From contig JAKVCU010000097.1 in NCBI GenBank assembly GCA_022448955.1, forward strand, positions 1 to 34,892: a stretch of DNA of 34,892 nt, given 5' to 3'. A program made the translations under genes and the position numbers. Below are positions 1-9,608 of the stretch, one piece after another. Position 1 is the stretch's first letter; each line of letters begins with the position of its first letter. The notes below the pieces were generated by a model. That model saw only the letters and a list, made by a program, of their open reading frames with translations, had not been told where the DNA came from and ran no database searches. The stretch comes from Saprospiraceae bacterium. Its GTDB lineage: Bacteria; Bacteroidota; Bacteroidia; Chitinophagales; Saprospiraceae.

Positions 1-71
1 GACGATAGGAAAGTTACGCATGGTTTTTGAAGGGACGCTAAAATTTTATTGTACCAATTTTTTAGCCTAAC
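1..71 (+). repeat. Dispersed intergenic repeat, copy 1
   Basis: The first 71 bases match 21996-22085 in the same orientation. Shared blocks include the stretch reading gataggaaagttacgcatg, then tttttgaa, and later ctaaa, attttatt, ccaatt and tagcctaac. This copy lacks about 23 bases present in the second copy. No ORF lies in it. It may be part of a decayed mobile element or an intergenic repeat family; its true left end may lie outside the window. Confidence 0.75.
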
Positions 72-181
72 TACTTAGGTCTGCAAGTTACACTTATATA
101 GAGGAGGTGCTTTTGATTTTGGATAAACGTCCTTGTTTTACATAGGAACTTCTTAAATTTCACCAAAATTTCCCGACGAAC

Positions 182-947
182 ATGAATTTTCAAAAGGATC
201 TAAACCGCATAGGATTGGAGGAGTTCCCAGATGTTTCCCTTACTAATTTGAAGCTACTTCAGAGAAGGCATTTATTTGCTATCCCCTTTGAAAACTTAGA
301 CATTCATGTGAATAAGAGGATTATTATTGACTACGAGCGCATCTTTGAAAAAGTAGTACTTCATCGAAGAGGAGGTTTTTGTTATGAGTGGAACGGATTG
401 TTTTATCATTTGCTTGAACATTAGGCTTTTCTGTAAAGCGCCTTTCCGCCATTGTTGAAGGAGACATGAAAGAAAAACCACTAGAGTATGACCACATGAC
501 ATTACTAGTCACTATAAATGGTGAAAAATAGCTCACCGATGTTGGTTTTGGCCGTTTTTCCTTTGTCCCTTTAAAACTAGAACTAGACAACATTCAGTCT
601 GATGGTAGGCATCAGTTCAAGTATACTCACTACCATGAAGGATATACTGGTGTCATGACTTTACAGACTGATCACTCTTGAAAATTTAGTTATATTTTTA
701 CCAAAACAGAACGACGGGCCTATGGGTTTATCCCCATGTGCCATTATCAACAAATCTTTCCAAGTTCTCATTTTGTGGTAAAAGGAAAATGAACACTATT
801 CCTACCAAAGAAGGAAGAATTACCCTAGCTGAAAAAACATTTAAAATTACGAAGAGTCAAGAAACATATGAAATCGTCGTGGAAAACGATGAGTACTATT
901 TTTACTTGCTAAAAGCATATTTCGAGATTACTTTAAATGAAAACTAG
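182..947 (+). pseudogene. Arylamine N-acetyltransferase, broken
   Basis: The first 80 codons encode the start of an arylamine N-acetyltransferase (NAT), a cytosolic enzyme that moves acetyl from acetyl-CoA to arylamines through a Cys-His-Asp triad. The motif RRGGFCYEWNGLFYHLL contains the catalytic cysteine. The reading frame then ends at a stop at 422-424. Homology resumes in another frame from about 418, where YDHMTLLVTINGEK and LTDVGFG carry the expected His and Asp regions. That frame has in-frame stops at 529-531 and 679-681. Near 781-789, in an A-rich run, the frame changes again to a C-terminal segment with the NAT-like EGRITLAEKTFKITK. At least two frameshifts and two nonsense codons mean no intact protein can be made. 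The gene stands alone between a dispersed repeat and a methyltransferase operon. Confidence 0.9.
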
Positions 948-983
948 TCCATATAACGGAAAAAAATTACTTACATTCGTATA

Positions 984-1697
984 ATGAGTAAAAAAGGAAA
1001 ACTATATCTCATTCCCGTCCCATTAGGAGAAAATGCCGGGCATACGATTCCGCCTTATGTGGTAGATATTTTGCATCGTTTGGATTATTTCATTGCAGAA
1101 AGAGCCAAAACAGCAAGAGCTTATATCAAGACAACCGCTCCTAAAAAAGCTTTCAGCGAATTACATTTTTTTGAGATTAATAAGAGAACAGAACAAGGCG
1201 AAATCCCTACTTTTATACATCCTGCTTTAGAAGGCCATGATATCGGGTTACTCTCCGAAGCAGGATGCCCAGGAGTAGCTGATCCTGGAGCTCAAATCGT
1301 AGCCCTTGCACACCAGAAGGGTATTGAAGTAGTACCACTGGTCGGGCCGTCGTCCATATTATTGGCATTAATGGCTTCTGGCCTGAATGGCCAAAATTTT
1401 GTTTTTCATGGTTATTTATCTCCAAAAAAGCCAGAACTCGTAAAAGAATTAAAAAAGCTGGAACAGCTGTCTATCAAATATGGTCAAACACAGATTTTTA
1501 TAGAGACCCCTTACCGAAATATGGGCTTAATGGAGCAAGCTGTACGGCACCTATCTCCGCACACACGTTTTTGCATAGCTGCAGATTTAACGACACCCAA
1601 TGAATACATTCGAACACATAAGATAGCAGACTGGGGAAAAATAAAGGTGCCTGATTTGCACAAACGCCCTGCCATTTTTCTGCTTTACGCAAAATAA
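984..1697 (+). CDS. SAM-dependent methyltransferase, RsmI-like (tetrapyrrole methylase fold)
   Basis: This 237-residue protein belongs to the tetrapyrrole methylase (TP_methylase) fold family and most resembles RsmI, which 2'-O-methylates C1402 of 16S rRNA using S-adenosylmethionine. It opens with GKLYLIPVPLGE, the usual RsmI-like first strand. The cofactor loop SEAGCPGVADPGAQIV (about residues 91-106) and the following VVPLVGPSSILLALMASGL are clearly recognisable. A late ETPYRN segment is also typical. It is shorter than classical RsmI (about 280 residues), so it may be the short RsmI-like paralogue seen in Bacteroidetes, and its RNA target is inferred only. It is the first gene of a three-gene operon; the next gene starts 6 bases after its stop. 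Confidence 0.85.
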   Translation: MSKKGKLYLIPVPLGENAGHTIPPYVVDILHRLDYFIAERAKTARAYIKTTAPKKAFSELHFFEINKRTEQGEIPTFIHPALEGHDIGLLSEAGCPGVADPGAQIVALAHQKGIEVVPLVGPSSILLALMASGLNGQNFVFHGYLSPKKPELVKELKKLEQLSIKYGQTQIFIETPYRNMGLMEQAVRHLSPHTRFCIAADLTTPNEYIRTHKIADWGKIKVPDLHKRPAIFLLYAK

Positions 1698-1703
1698 TAA
1701 ACC

Positions 1704-2600
1704 ATGGAATTTGTAAGAACACCAGATGAACGTTTTGAAAACTTACCGGACTATCCGTTTACAGCTAAATACTTGCAGCTGAAAGATGGAATGCGCATGC
1801 ATTTCTTGGATGAAGGTCCATCAAGTGGTCCAGTTATTTTGTTATTACACGGAGAGCCAAGTTGGTCTTTTTTGTATCGTAAGATGATTCCCCCTCTGGT
1901 AGAGGCAGGTTTCCGAGCAGTTGCGCCAGATTTGATCGGTTTTGGAAAATCTGATAAACCAACGCAAACTTCAGATTACTCTTACGAGAAACATCTCAAT
2001 TGGTTGGAACAATGCTTAAATCATCTAGATTTAAAAGATATTCATCTGTTTTGTCAGGATTGGGGAGGTTTGTTAGGTTTGCGTTTAGCGACAGCTCAGC
2101 CAGAAAGATTTAGCACGATAACTACTGCAAATACGTTTTTGCCGACAGCTAGTGCAAAACCGAATAAAGCCTTTTTACAGTGGCGATCATTTTCGCAGAC
2201 GATACCTGAGTTTCCTGTTGGAAAAGTGCTGCAAATGGCCACCAGTACGGATCTAAGTCCTGAGGTTATGGCTGCATATGAAGCGCCATTTCCCGATGAA
2301 TCATATAAGGCAGGTGCAAGAATATTCCCAGCATTAGTACCTATTGAAGCAGATGATCCAGAAGCCCAAAATAACAAAGCAGCTTGGAAGGTATTACAGC
2401 AGTGGGAAAAGCCTTTCTTGACCTTATTTAGCGACAGCGATCCAATTATGAAAGGTTTAGAAAAATACTTCATAGAGCAAATTCCTGGTGCCAAAGGTCA
2501 AGCTCATAAAATTATTGAGGGAGCCGCTCACTTTTTACAAGAAGACAAAGGGTCAGATCTAGCAAAGCATCTAATCGAATTTATAAACAGATCAATATGA
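1704..2600 (+). CDS. Haloalkane dehalogenase (alpha/beta-hydrolase)
   Basis: This 298-residue alpha/beta-hydrolase matches subfamily I haloalkane dehalogenases, which hydrolyse carbon-halogen bonds to an alcohol and halide. The oxyanion/halide strand reads LLLHGEPSWSFLYRK (HGEPSW at 49-54). The nucleophile elbow is CQDWGG with D119 as nucleophile and W120 as the first halide-stabilising tryptophan. A cap-domain tryptophan at 160 (FLQWRSFSQ) fits the second halide ligand. The acid is probably D246 in FSDSDP and the base H276 in GAAHFLQED. Length is typical. There is no signal peptide, so a cytosolic location is expected. Its ATG lies 6 bases after the methyltransferase stop, and its end overlaps the next start by 4 bases. 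Real substrates may not be haloalkanes; some family members act on other compounds. Confidence 0.88.
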   Translation: MEFVRTPDERFENLPDYPFTAKYLQLKDGMRMHFLDEGPSSGPVILLLHGEPSWSFLYRKMIPPLVEAGFRAVAPDLIGFGKSDKPTQTSDYSYEKHLNWLEQCLNHLDLKDIHLFCQDWGGLLGLRLATAQPERFSTITTANTFLPTASAKPNKAFLQWRSFSQTIPEFPVGKVLQMATSTDLSPEVMAAYEAPFPDESYKAGARIFPALVPIEADDPEAQNNKAAWKVLQQWEKPFLTLFSDSDPIMKGLEKYFIEQIPGAKGQAHKIIEGAAHFLQEDKGSDLAKHLIEFINRSI

Positions 2601-3115
2601 AGCACTTAAACATTGAAATTAAGGCGAAGTGTAAACATCCAGATCAGATACATGAGATACTAAGGAAGAAAGGTGCTGATTTCTTGGGTGTTGATCATCA
2701 GGTAGACACCTATTATAATGCTCCGAATGGAAGGTTAAAGATGCGAGAAGGCTTAATTGAAAATGCTTTGATTCATTATCTTCGACCAAATCAGAGTGGT
2801 CCCAAAAAATCAGAAGTATTGCTTTATCAATTTAAAGCAGATCAAGGTTTAAAGCAGGTTCTGGAAGCGGCAAATGGGATCTTGACTGTTGTAGATAAAA
2901 AGAGAGCAATTTACTTTATTGAAAATGTAAAATTTCATGTTGACGAAGTCGAAGGTTTGGGCTCTTTTGTTGAAATAGAGGCGATTGATAAAGATGGTAG
3001 CTTTGGTGAAGAAAAATTAAACAAACAATGCCAAGAATTTTTACATTTACTGGATATAAAAAAAGAAGACTTGATCGATCACTCTTACAGTGATATGTTA
3101 ATTAAGAAAAAATAA
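2597..3115 (+). CDS. CYTH-domain protein (CyaB/ThTPase-like)
   Basis: A 172-residue CYTH-domain protein. This triphosphate tunnel fold includes class IV adenylate cyclases and thiamine triphosphatases, which bind inorganic or organic triphosphates with divalent metal. The N-terminus LNIEIKAKC is the family's first strand. Later landmarks are QVDTYYNAPNGRLKMREG, with the conserved Arg/Lys-rich strand, a second triphosphate-contacting strand around LLYQFKADQG, and VDEVEGLGSFVEIEA near the C-terminus, whose acidic residues normally bind metal. It overlaps the dehalogenase gene by 4 bases (ATGA), indicating translational coupling. Whether it is a cyclase or a phosphatase cannot be decided from sequence. 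Confidence 0.85.
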   Translation: MKHLNIEIKAKCKHPDQIHEILRKKGADFLGVDHQVDTYYNAPNGRLKMREGLIENALIHYLRPNQSGPKKSEVLLYQFKADQGLKQVLEAANGILTVVDKKRAIYFIENVKFHVDEVEGLGSFVEIEAIDKDGSFGEEKLNKQCQEFLHLLDIKKEDLIDHSYSDMLIKKK

Positions 3116-3267
3116 CCCCCATCCCCATAACTTTCGAAAACAACTCATCTACATGAAATGATTTGCACCATTTTGTTTGTTAGTTGCTAGTTAATTGTTA
3201 TTGGTTTGTTTTTCAACTAAACCCCATTAACGAACAACCATCGACTATGAACCAACAACTAAAAAGT

Positions 3268-4173
3268 ATGAAGTATTACTTTTCAAAATTGCTATTGTTT
3301 GGTGAGTACAGTATCATTAATGGTTCTAGGGCTTTAGCGGCACCGTTGAGTAAGTTTAAAGGATACTGGAAGCAAGCAAAAAGTAAGGAGGAGGCATTTG
3401 CACAGCAGCGTAACCTGCCAGATTTTATAGAGGCGATGAAAGTAAAAAAAGAGCTAGAAGGTATCCTTAACATAGGGAAGTTAGAGGAGGATATTCACAA
3501 AGGAATGTATTTTTCTTCAAATATACCAGCTGGATATGGCGTTGGTAGTTCTGGTGCCTTATGTGCAGCTGTATATGACAAATATGCGGTTGATCCCATT
3601 ACACTGCAACAACCAGAGCGTTTCCCCGAATTAAAAGGAACGCTGGCTAATATGGAGCAATTTTACCATGGTTCTAGTTCTGGTACGGATCCTTTGATTT
3701 GTTATTTGGACAAAACGATACTCATTGATCCCGAAAAAGGGATTCAGACGCTTTCTTTTCCAAAGGAGCATATTACGGAGGCGGGATATCAATTCTTTTT
3801 ATTGGATACCGATATCATGCGTTCTACTGGGCCCTTAGTCAAAATTTTTCTTGAAAAATGCGAAAATATCATTTACAGAGATCGCTTGATGTCTGAATAT
3901 ATTCCTCAAGTTGAAGAAATTATAGAAGCTTTTCTAAAGGGTCAAATGGATAACATTTTTGAGAATTTTCATTTTATCAGCCACTATCAGTTTAAGTATT
4001 TCCAAGAAATGATTCCACCAGATTGTGTACAAGCATGGTTGAATGGTTTAGGAAGTAATGTTTTTAAGATTAAGCTATGCGGTGCTGGGGGAGGAGGCTT
4101 TTTATTAGGCATCACTAAAAATCCTCTAGAAACGGAAAAAGTCTTAAAGGGATATCGTTTAATTTTTCTATAG
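3268..4173 (+). CDS. GHMP kinase, mevalonate kinase-like
   Basis: Counted from 3268 this is a 301-residue GHMP-superfamily kinase resembling the mevalonate kinases of Bacteroidetes, which phosphorylate mevalonate with ATP in the isoprenoid pathway. The N-terminus KLLLFGEYSIINGSRALAAP is the substrate-binding strand. The ATP loop is PAGYGVGSSGALCAA (about 88-101). HGSSSGTDPLICY contains the probable catalytic Asp at 141. Motif 3 appears near the end as CGAGGGGFLLG. An upstream ATG at 3247 would add seven residues, but it lies in simple AAC-rich intergenic sequence, and homologues begin at the MKYYFSKLLLFGEY-type start, so 3268 is preferred. No other mevalonate pathway gene is nearby. A 17-base palindrome follows the stop. 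Confidence 0.82.
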   Translation: MKYYFSKLLLFGEYSIINGSRALAAPLSKFKGYWKQAKSKEEAFAQQRNLPDFIEAMKVKKELEGILNIGKLEEDIHKGMYFSSNIPAGYGVGSSGALCAAVYDKYAVDPITLQQPERFPELKGTLANMEQFYHGSSSGTDPLICYLDKTILIDPEKGIQTLSFPKEHITEAGYQFFLLDTDIMRSTGPLVKIFLEKCENIIYRDRLMSEYIPQVEEIIEAFLKGQMDNIFENFHFISHYQFKYFQEMIPPDCVQAWLNGLGSNVFKIKLCGAGGGGFLLGITKNPLETEKVLKGYRLIFL

Positions 4174-4182
4174 CAATATCAT

Positions 4183-4199
4183 CTTTACCAATGGTAAAG
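4183..4199. repeat. Palindrome after the mevalonate kinase gene
   Basis: Perfect inverted repeat ctttacca / tggtaaag with a one-base centre, 9 bases after the kinase stop codon. It has no T-tract, so it is not a classical terminator. The same TGGTAAA core appears in a longer hairpin at 13624-13652. Confidence 0.5.
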
Positions 4200-4262
4200 G
4201 ATAATAAGTTCGGTATATTATGTTACTGAAAGCGTTCTGCGTTTTTAGTCTTAAACCGCCTG

Positions 4263-4550
4263 TTAGTTGGTCAAAACAGAGGTATTTTCATTTAAGAACT
4301 TTTCTGTTTTGGCGTTTTCCACCTTATTGATGAATCGGTCTGACTCATGTTTGTCTCTAACCACTTTTGCGACTGTAAAACAGGCGGTAATACTAAAAAG
4401 GTAGGTCATGGCAAGAAATCCTTTCATTGCAAAATCCGTGGGTAAATAAATTAGCCCGACTATCATTCCAATAAAAGAAATACCAAAAGCAATCCAAGCC
4501 ATATTATAAAACGACTTGGTATTTTGATTTTCATAGATATAACTAGCCAT
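4263..4550 (-). CDS. YiaA/YiaB-family two-helix inner-membrane protein
   Basis: A 95-residue protein with two predicted membrane helices, roughly residues 17-36 (MAWIAFGISFIGMIVGLIYL) and 43-62 (MKGFLAMTYLFSITACFTVA). They are followed by KVVRDKHESDRF, the family's characteristic charged segment after helix 2. This is the YiaA/YiaB two-helix domain, a widespread inner-membrane family of unknown molecular function. The gene is monocistronic, convergent with the kinase gene and divergent from the epimerase gene. The ATG at 4550 starts directly at the hydrophilic N-terminal tail, so the start looks right. Confidence 0.8.
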   Translation of the reverse strand: MASYIYENQNTKSFYNMAWIAFGISFIGMIVGLIYLPTDFAMKGFLAMTYLFSITACFTVAKVVRDKHESDRFINKVENAKTEKFLNENTSVLTN

Positions 4551-4798
4551 AGCTTACAGGTTTATAGTTTTAGAATATTTAATAAGATATGGAAATTAAT
4601 ATGGAAAAGACTTTGTTCTCGACAAAATCTGGGTTGTTATAGAGTTATGATGGAAAAACACTACTTGATAAAGTTTTTCATGGACTCCATAGTTTGTTTA
4701 TTCCTCATGAAGTTTTCAATTTATTGAAATTAGTGATTTCTTATATTTATTTTCCCTTGTTAGAAGGTTACACTGAGGAACAGATAAAAGCAAATTTT

Positions 4799-5872
4799 AT
4801 GAAAATAGTAAACGTTCGTGTTTGGCAAGAAAACCTAGAATTAACTCGACCATATACCATTGCTTATGAAACCATAGATAGGGTTCGAAATTTCTTTGTA
4901 GAAGTGAGATTAGAAAATGGAATGATGGGAATTGGTGCAGGTTCACCTGCTGATTTTGTGACAGGGGAGTTATTTGACGAAAGTCTTCAAATACTTCAAT
5001 CTGATTTAGAAGGTCTATTAAAAGGTCGGTCCATTGCTCATTTTTATGAATTATTGGATCGACTTACGCTTCATTTTGATAAAAGACCAGCTGCTTTGGC
5101 AGCGGTAGATATTGCTTTGTATGATGCTTTGGGGCAGCTCTTGAAAGTACCTATTGCACATTTTCTTGGAAAAGTACATGATGGTTTGCCTACGAGTATA
5201 ACGATTGGAATTAAGTCGGTGGAGGAAAGTTTGGCGGAAGCTAAAGAATATGTGGAAAGAGGCTTTAAGATTATCAAGTTAAAAACGGGGAATGAAGTAG
5301 AAAAGGATATTGAGATTTTCTCGAAGATAAGGGCCTTAGTAGGTAGAGCAATAAAAATTCGGGTGGATGCTAATCAAGGGTATGACAGGGCTCAGTTGCT
5401 ACAATTTGTTAAAGCGGTGGAATCCTTAGATATGGAATTTATGGAGCAACCCATGCCTGCGGATCATTTGGAAGAAATGAAGACCTTGCCGAGGTCTGTA
5501 AAGCAGCTTTGTTGTGCGGATGAAGATTTGCATTCGCCTGCCGATGCCATCAAAATGGCTGTTTCACCTCAACCTTATGGCATCTACAATATTAAATTGA
5601 TGAAGTGTGGTGGAATTTTTGCGGCTTCACAGATTTCAAAAATTGCGGAGCATAGTAATATTCAACTGATGTGGGGATGTATGGATGAGAGTATTGTGAG
5701 TATTACGGCTGCCCTGCATGCCGCATTTGCGTCTAGCGCAACACATTACATTGATTTAGACGGAAGTTTGGACCTAGCAAGGGATATAGTACAGGCTGGT
5801 TTTATTTTGGAGGATGGTTATATGAGATTGGCAGGCGGAAATGGACTTGGTGTAGAACGTTTGTTGACTTAA
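4799..5872 (+). CDS. Dipeptide epimerase (L-Ala-D/L-Glu epimerase type, enolase superfamily)
   Basis: Starting at 4799 this is a 357-residue enolase-superfamily enzyme of the muconate lactonizing group that closely fits L-Ala-D/L-Glu and related dipeptide epimerases used in recycling murein peptides. The K-x-K motif is K160/K162 in IIKLKTG, metal ligands are D190 (RVDANQGYD), E216 (MEQP) and D241 (ADED), and the opposite-face base is K266 in NIKLMKCGG. The C-terminal D319-x-D321 (IDLDGS) fits the motif that grips the substrate's amino group. Codons before 4799 remain open without matching the family, so the longer start at 4694 is not used. The stop overlaps the stop of the convergent glycosyltransferase gene by 4 bases. 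Exact dipeptide specificity is not predictable by eye. Confidence 0.88.
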   Translation: MKIVNVRVWQENLELTRPYTIAYETIDRVRNFFVEVRLENGMMGIGAGSPADFVTGELFDESLQILQSDLEGLLKGRSIAHFYELLDRLTLHFDKRPAALAAVDIALYDALGQLLKVPIAHFLGKVHDGLPTSITIGIKSVEESLAEAKEYVERGFKIIKLKTGNEVEKDIEIFSKIRALVGRAIKIRVDANQGYDRAQLLQFVKAVESLDMEFMEQPMPADHLEEMKTLPRSVKQLCCADEDLHSPADAIKMAVSPQPYGIYNIKLMKCGGIFAASQISKIAEHSNIQLMWGCMDESIVSITAALHAAFASSATHYIDLDGSLDLARDIVQAGFILEDGYMRLAGGNGLGVERLLT

Positions 5873-6864
5873 CAGAAGAACCAATGTTTGGTATCCTCAA
5901 ATGGATCAGCTTTTAAATATTGTTTGATTTCCTTTTGATCATCAGGATTAGCCACAGCAATGATAATCTGAACGTTAGAGATTTCCGCTAGGGCGGAAAT
6001 GGGTTGTAGAACTGTACCATAGATATTATGTCCCCATTTAGAAGGTTGATTACAAATCCAGTGGAAAGGTACTTCCTCTTTGCTTAGGTGCTTTGCAATA
6101 GCTTTACCTTTTTTTCCTGCTCCCCATACAAATAGCGGCTGATCTTGATGATAATCTAATTGTAAAAACCAATGGAGCTTTAGATGGAGGTAGAGGGCAT
6201 CTGCATAATGCTCGTCGTTGCGAGAGGTGCGTTCTGGATAGTCTCTCCAATAATGTAGCTGTTGTTTAACGCCCAGCACTTTTAGATTTTCTTTGTAGAA
6301 GCGGAAACAAAGATCATAATCCTCTGGGTAAACATCTGGTTCAAACGCACCACATTGCTCTAAATCTTCCCGGTAACACATCCAACAAGGTGAAGGAATC
6401 ACACACTCCCGGTAAATATCAGCATAGTTTGTCGCGCCCTCTGTAAGTGCATTTAGCCATTGCTCATAACGTTGATAGCCACCGCCTAAGGATTTGGCAG
6501 AGAAGTAAGTGACATAAGCTGTCGCTAAATGCCCAGGGCCATGCTCCAATAATTTTTGTTGAAGTAGTTGAAGTTTTTGTGGATGCATTTTATCATCCGC
6601 ATCCATACGAGTAATGAGTTGACCTGTGGATTTGGCGAAAGCCAGACGAAGTGCAGGAATAATTCCTTTTTCTTGATTATGAATGACTTTAATGCGATTA
6701 TCTTTTTTGGCGAAAGCCTGAAGAATGACTCCACTTTGATCAGTGGAAAAATCATTAACGGCAATTAATTCCCAATTATTTATGCTTTGAGCAAGGATAG
6801 AGTCGAGACACTCGGTCAAGTAATTTTCGGCATTAAAAACCGGCATCAAAATGGAAATCTGCAT
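5869..6864 (-). CDS. Family 2 glycosyltransferase with C-terminal Rossmann-like extension
   Basis: A 331-residue protein beginning MQISILMPVFNAENYL, the canonical first strand of a GT-A fold family 2 glycosyltransferase, which moves sugars from nucleotide-sugar donors. The metal-binding motif is RMDADD (about residue 87-92), and the acceptor-side segment VYPEDYDLCFRFYKE carries the expected ED. After about residue 245 comes a second domain opening with PLFVWGAGKKGKAIAKHL, a glycine-rich nucleotide-binding-like turn, ending in VQIIIAVANPDDQKEI. The frame stays open upstream to 7194, but those residues show no family resemblance and overlap the atpD promoter, so 6864 is chosen. A TAGGTTTG -7 box 36 bases upstream supports it. 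The sugar and acceptor are unknown. Confidence 0.85.
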   Translation of the reverse strand: MQISILMPVFNAENYLTECLDSILAQSINNWELIAVNDFSTDQSGVILQAFAKKDNRIKVIHNQEKGIIPALRLAFAKSTGQLITRMDADDKMHPQKLQLLQQKLLEHGPGHLATAYVTYFSAKSLGGGYQRYEQWLNALTEGATNYADIYRECVIPSPCWMCYREDLEQCGAFEPDVYPEDYDLCFRFYKENLKVLGVKQQLHYWRDYPERTSRNDEHYADALYLHLKLHWFLQLDYHQDQPLFVWGAGKKGKAIAKHLSKEEVPFHWICNQPSKWGHNIYGTVLQPISALAEISNVQIIIAVANPDDQKEIKQYLKADPFEDTKHWFFC

Positions 6865-6899
6865 AAACGAAAAATGTGTTTTCCCCAAAAAAATATGCA

Positions 6900-6907
6900 C
6901 AAACCTA
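6900..6907 (-). promoter_or_regulatory. Putative -7 box for the glycosyltransferase
   Basis: On the minus strand this reads TAGGTTTG, matching the Bacteroidetes -7 consensus TAnnTTTG. Transcription would begin about 29 bases before the ATG at 6864. No clear TTTG -33 element is seen at the right spacing, so confidence is limited. Confidence 0.4.
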
Positions 6908-7112
6908 TAAAAAAGTAATGATCTAAGTGCTTTTAAATCAATGGAATGAAAAAAAATATTGTTCGTATTTAGAATGGAAGAAAAAGCAGATTGCAAAATA
7001 ACATTTTGAACAGCAAGGTACTGGCCAATTAACATTCTAAGGATTGTATTGATCACTACTAATTGCTTGATAGATAGAAGGTTGTTGTTTGTTCCTTTTG
7101 ACAATAATCTGA

Positions 7113-8726
<1,614 letters not shown>

Positions 8727-8785
8727 AAAATAAGAAAACAAGTAGGTGAGGTTATGGCTTCACCTTCCTTATAAAATTTTTCGTT

Positions 8786-9091
8786 ATGATGAAGATCAGT
8801 GTATTGACGCCAGACAAAGAAGTATTTCAAGGTAATATCACTTCTGTGAAAGTGCCAGGTGTCCTAGGTCAATTCCAAGTTCTTAAAAATCACGCACCTG
8901 TGGTTTCTTCCCTAGAAGAAGGCGTTGTTGAAATCGTAACTGCTGATGGCGAACACCGCTTTTATGATGAAGAATCTGGTGCAATCAAAACAGGTAGTGA
9001 ATCTGGTAAAAAAATCACCTATCAAATTGGTGGTGGCTTTATCGAGGTGTTGAAAAACGACATCGCTCTACTTGTTAGAGGTGTAAAATAG
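8786..9091 (+). CDS. atpC: F1 ATP synthase subunit epsilon
   Basis: A 101-residue epsilon subunit of the F1 central stalk. It covers only the N-terminal beta-sandwich: KISVLTPDKEVFQGNITSVK, then GQFQVLKNHAPVVSSLEEG and GGGFIEVLKNDIALLVRG. The C-terminal two-helix inhibitory domain of proteobacterial epsilon (about 135 residues) is missing, a normal feature of many Bacteroidetes, so regulation by an extended epsilon helix is not expected. Either of the two adjacent ATG codons (8786, 8789) could be the start. It is cotranscribed with atpD and followed by a strong hairpin terminator. Confidence 0.95.
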   Translation: MMKISVLTPDKEVFQGNITSVKVPGVLGQFQVLKNHAPVVSSLEEGVVEIVTADGEHRFYDEESGAIKTGSESGKKITYQIGGGFIEVLKNDIALLVRGVK

Positions 9092-9157
9092 GTCAGATGA
9101 ATAGGACTGCTTATGCAGTTCTCTATTGTATAAAATTATTTTGCTGAGTATATAATG

Positions 9158-9196
9158 AAAAACAGGGATCCGCCTAGGTGGATACCCTGTTTTTTT
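9158..9196 (+). terminator. Rho-independent terminator of the atp operon
   Basis: A stem with arms aaaacaggg-atcc and ggat-a-ccctgtttt (one bulged base), a short gcctaggt-type loop and a run of seven T. It sits about 65 bases after the atpC stop. Confidence 0.85.
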
Positions 9197-9300
9197 ATAT
9201 GTTGGTTTAAACTAACTATTATACATATATATTCTCTAGTATCTTGGTTGTTGCCAGTTTATTATTATTGATTGTTTTTAATTAGATATCTCTTTATATT

Positions 9301-9360
9301 GCCTGCGGCGCAGTTCTTTTTCATTCGATAAAAAGAACCCAAAAATCTTGGCAAATTAAA
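9301..9360. repeat. Hairpin-plus-tail intergenic element
   Basis: A gcctgcggcgcagttc leader runs into a perfect hairpin, ttcttttt / aaaaagaa around an 8-base loop, followed by cccaaaaatcttggcaaatt. A partial relative (tgcgataaaaagaac) lies at about 13308-13323. The layout of T-rich arm, A-rich arm, then CAAAAATC-nnGGC resembles a repeat I recall from other Bacteroidetes intergenic regions; that comparison is from memory. Confidence 0.45.
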
Positions 9361-9608
9361 TGCTAGGACTCTCATCTGGCACCCACCCCCGCCTAATTTG
9401 CCTTTCCTTTCCCGCTCTTATGCTTTAAGTACTTGTTATCCAAAAGAATAGATTAGCTCAACTTAGATAGGAATTATTTGCAACAAATTACCCAATTTAC
9501 TACCTAATGAGGTACAGAAAATAGGACCGATTGACCTGTTATCTTGAACTATGTTGTAATTGCAAATCAATCAGATCCTAGTATTAGTATAACTAATTTA
9601 TATGCTGT

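Larger units (their letters stand above)
9092..9608. other. Intergenic region with terminator and repeat-like hairpin
   Basis: About 517 bases without a gene. The left part holds the atp operon terminator (9158-9196). The middle holds a ttcttttt/aaaaagaa hairpin with a conserved-looking tail (9301-9360). The remaining bases up to the end of the minus-strand Spy-like gene show nothing recognisable. Confidence 0.6.

Noticed and set aside
4640-4798. Coding-like extension upstream of the dipeptide epimerase
   Set aside because: The open frame reads plausibly (for example LLEGYTEEQIKANF) but no family member extends there, and a stop lies at 4640; at most a gene remnant.
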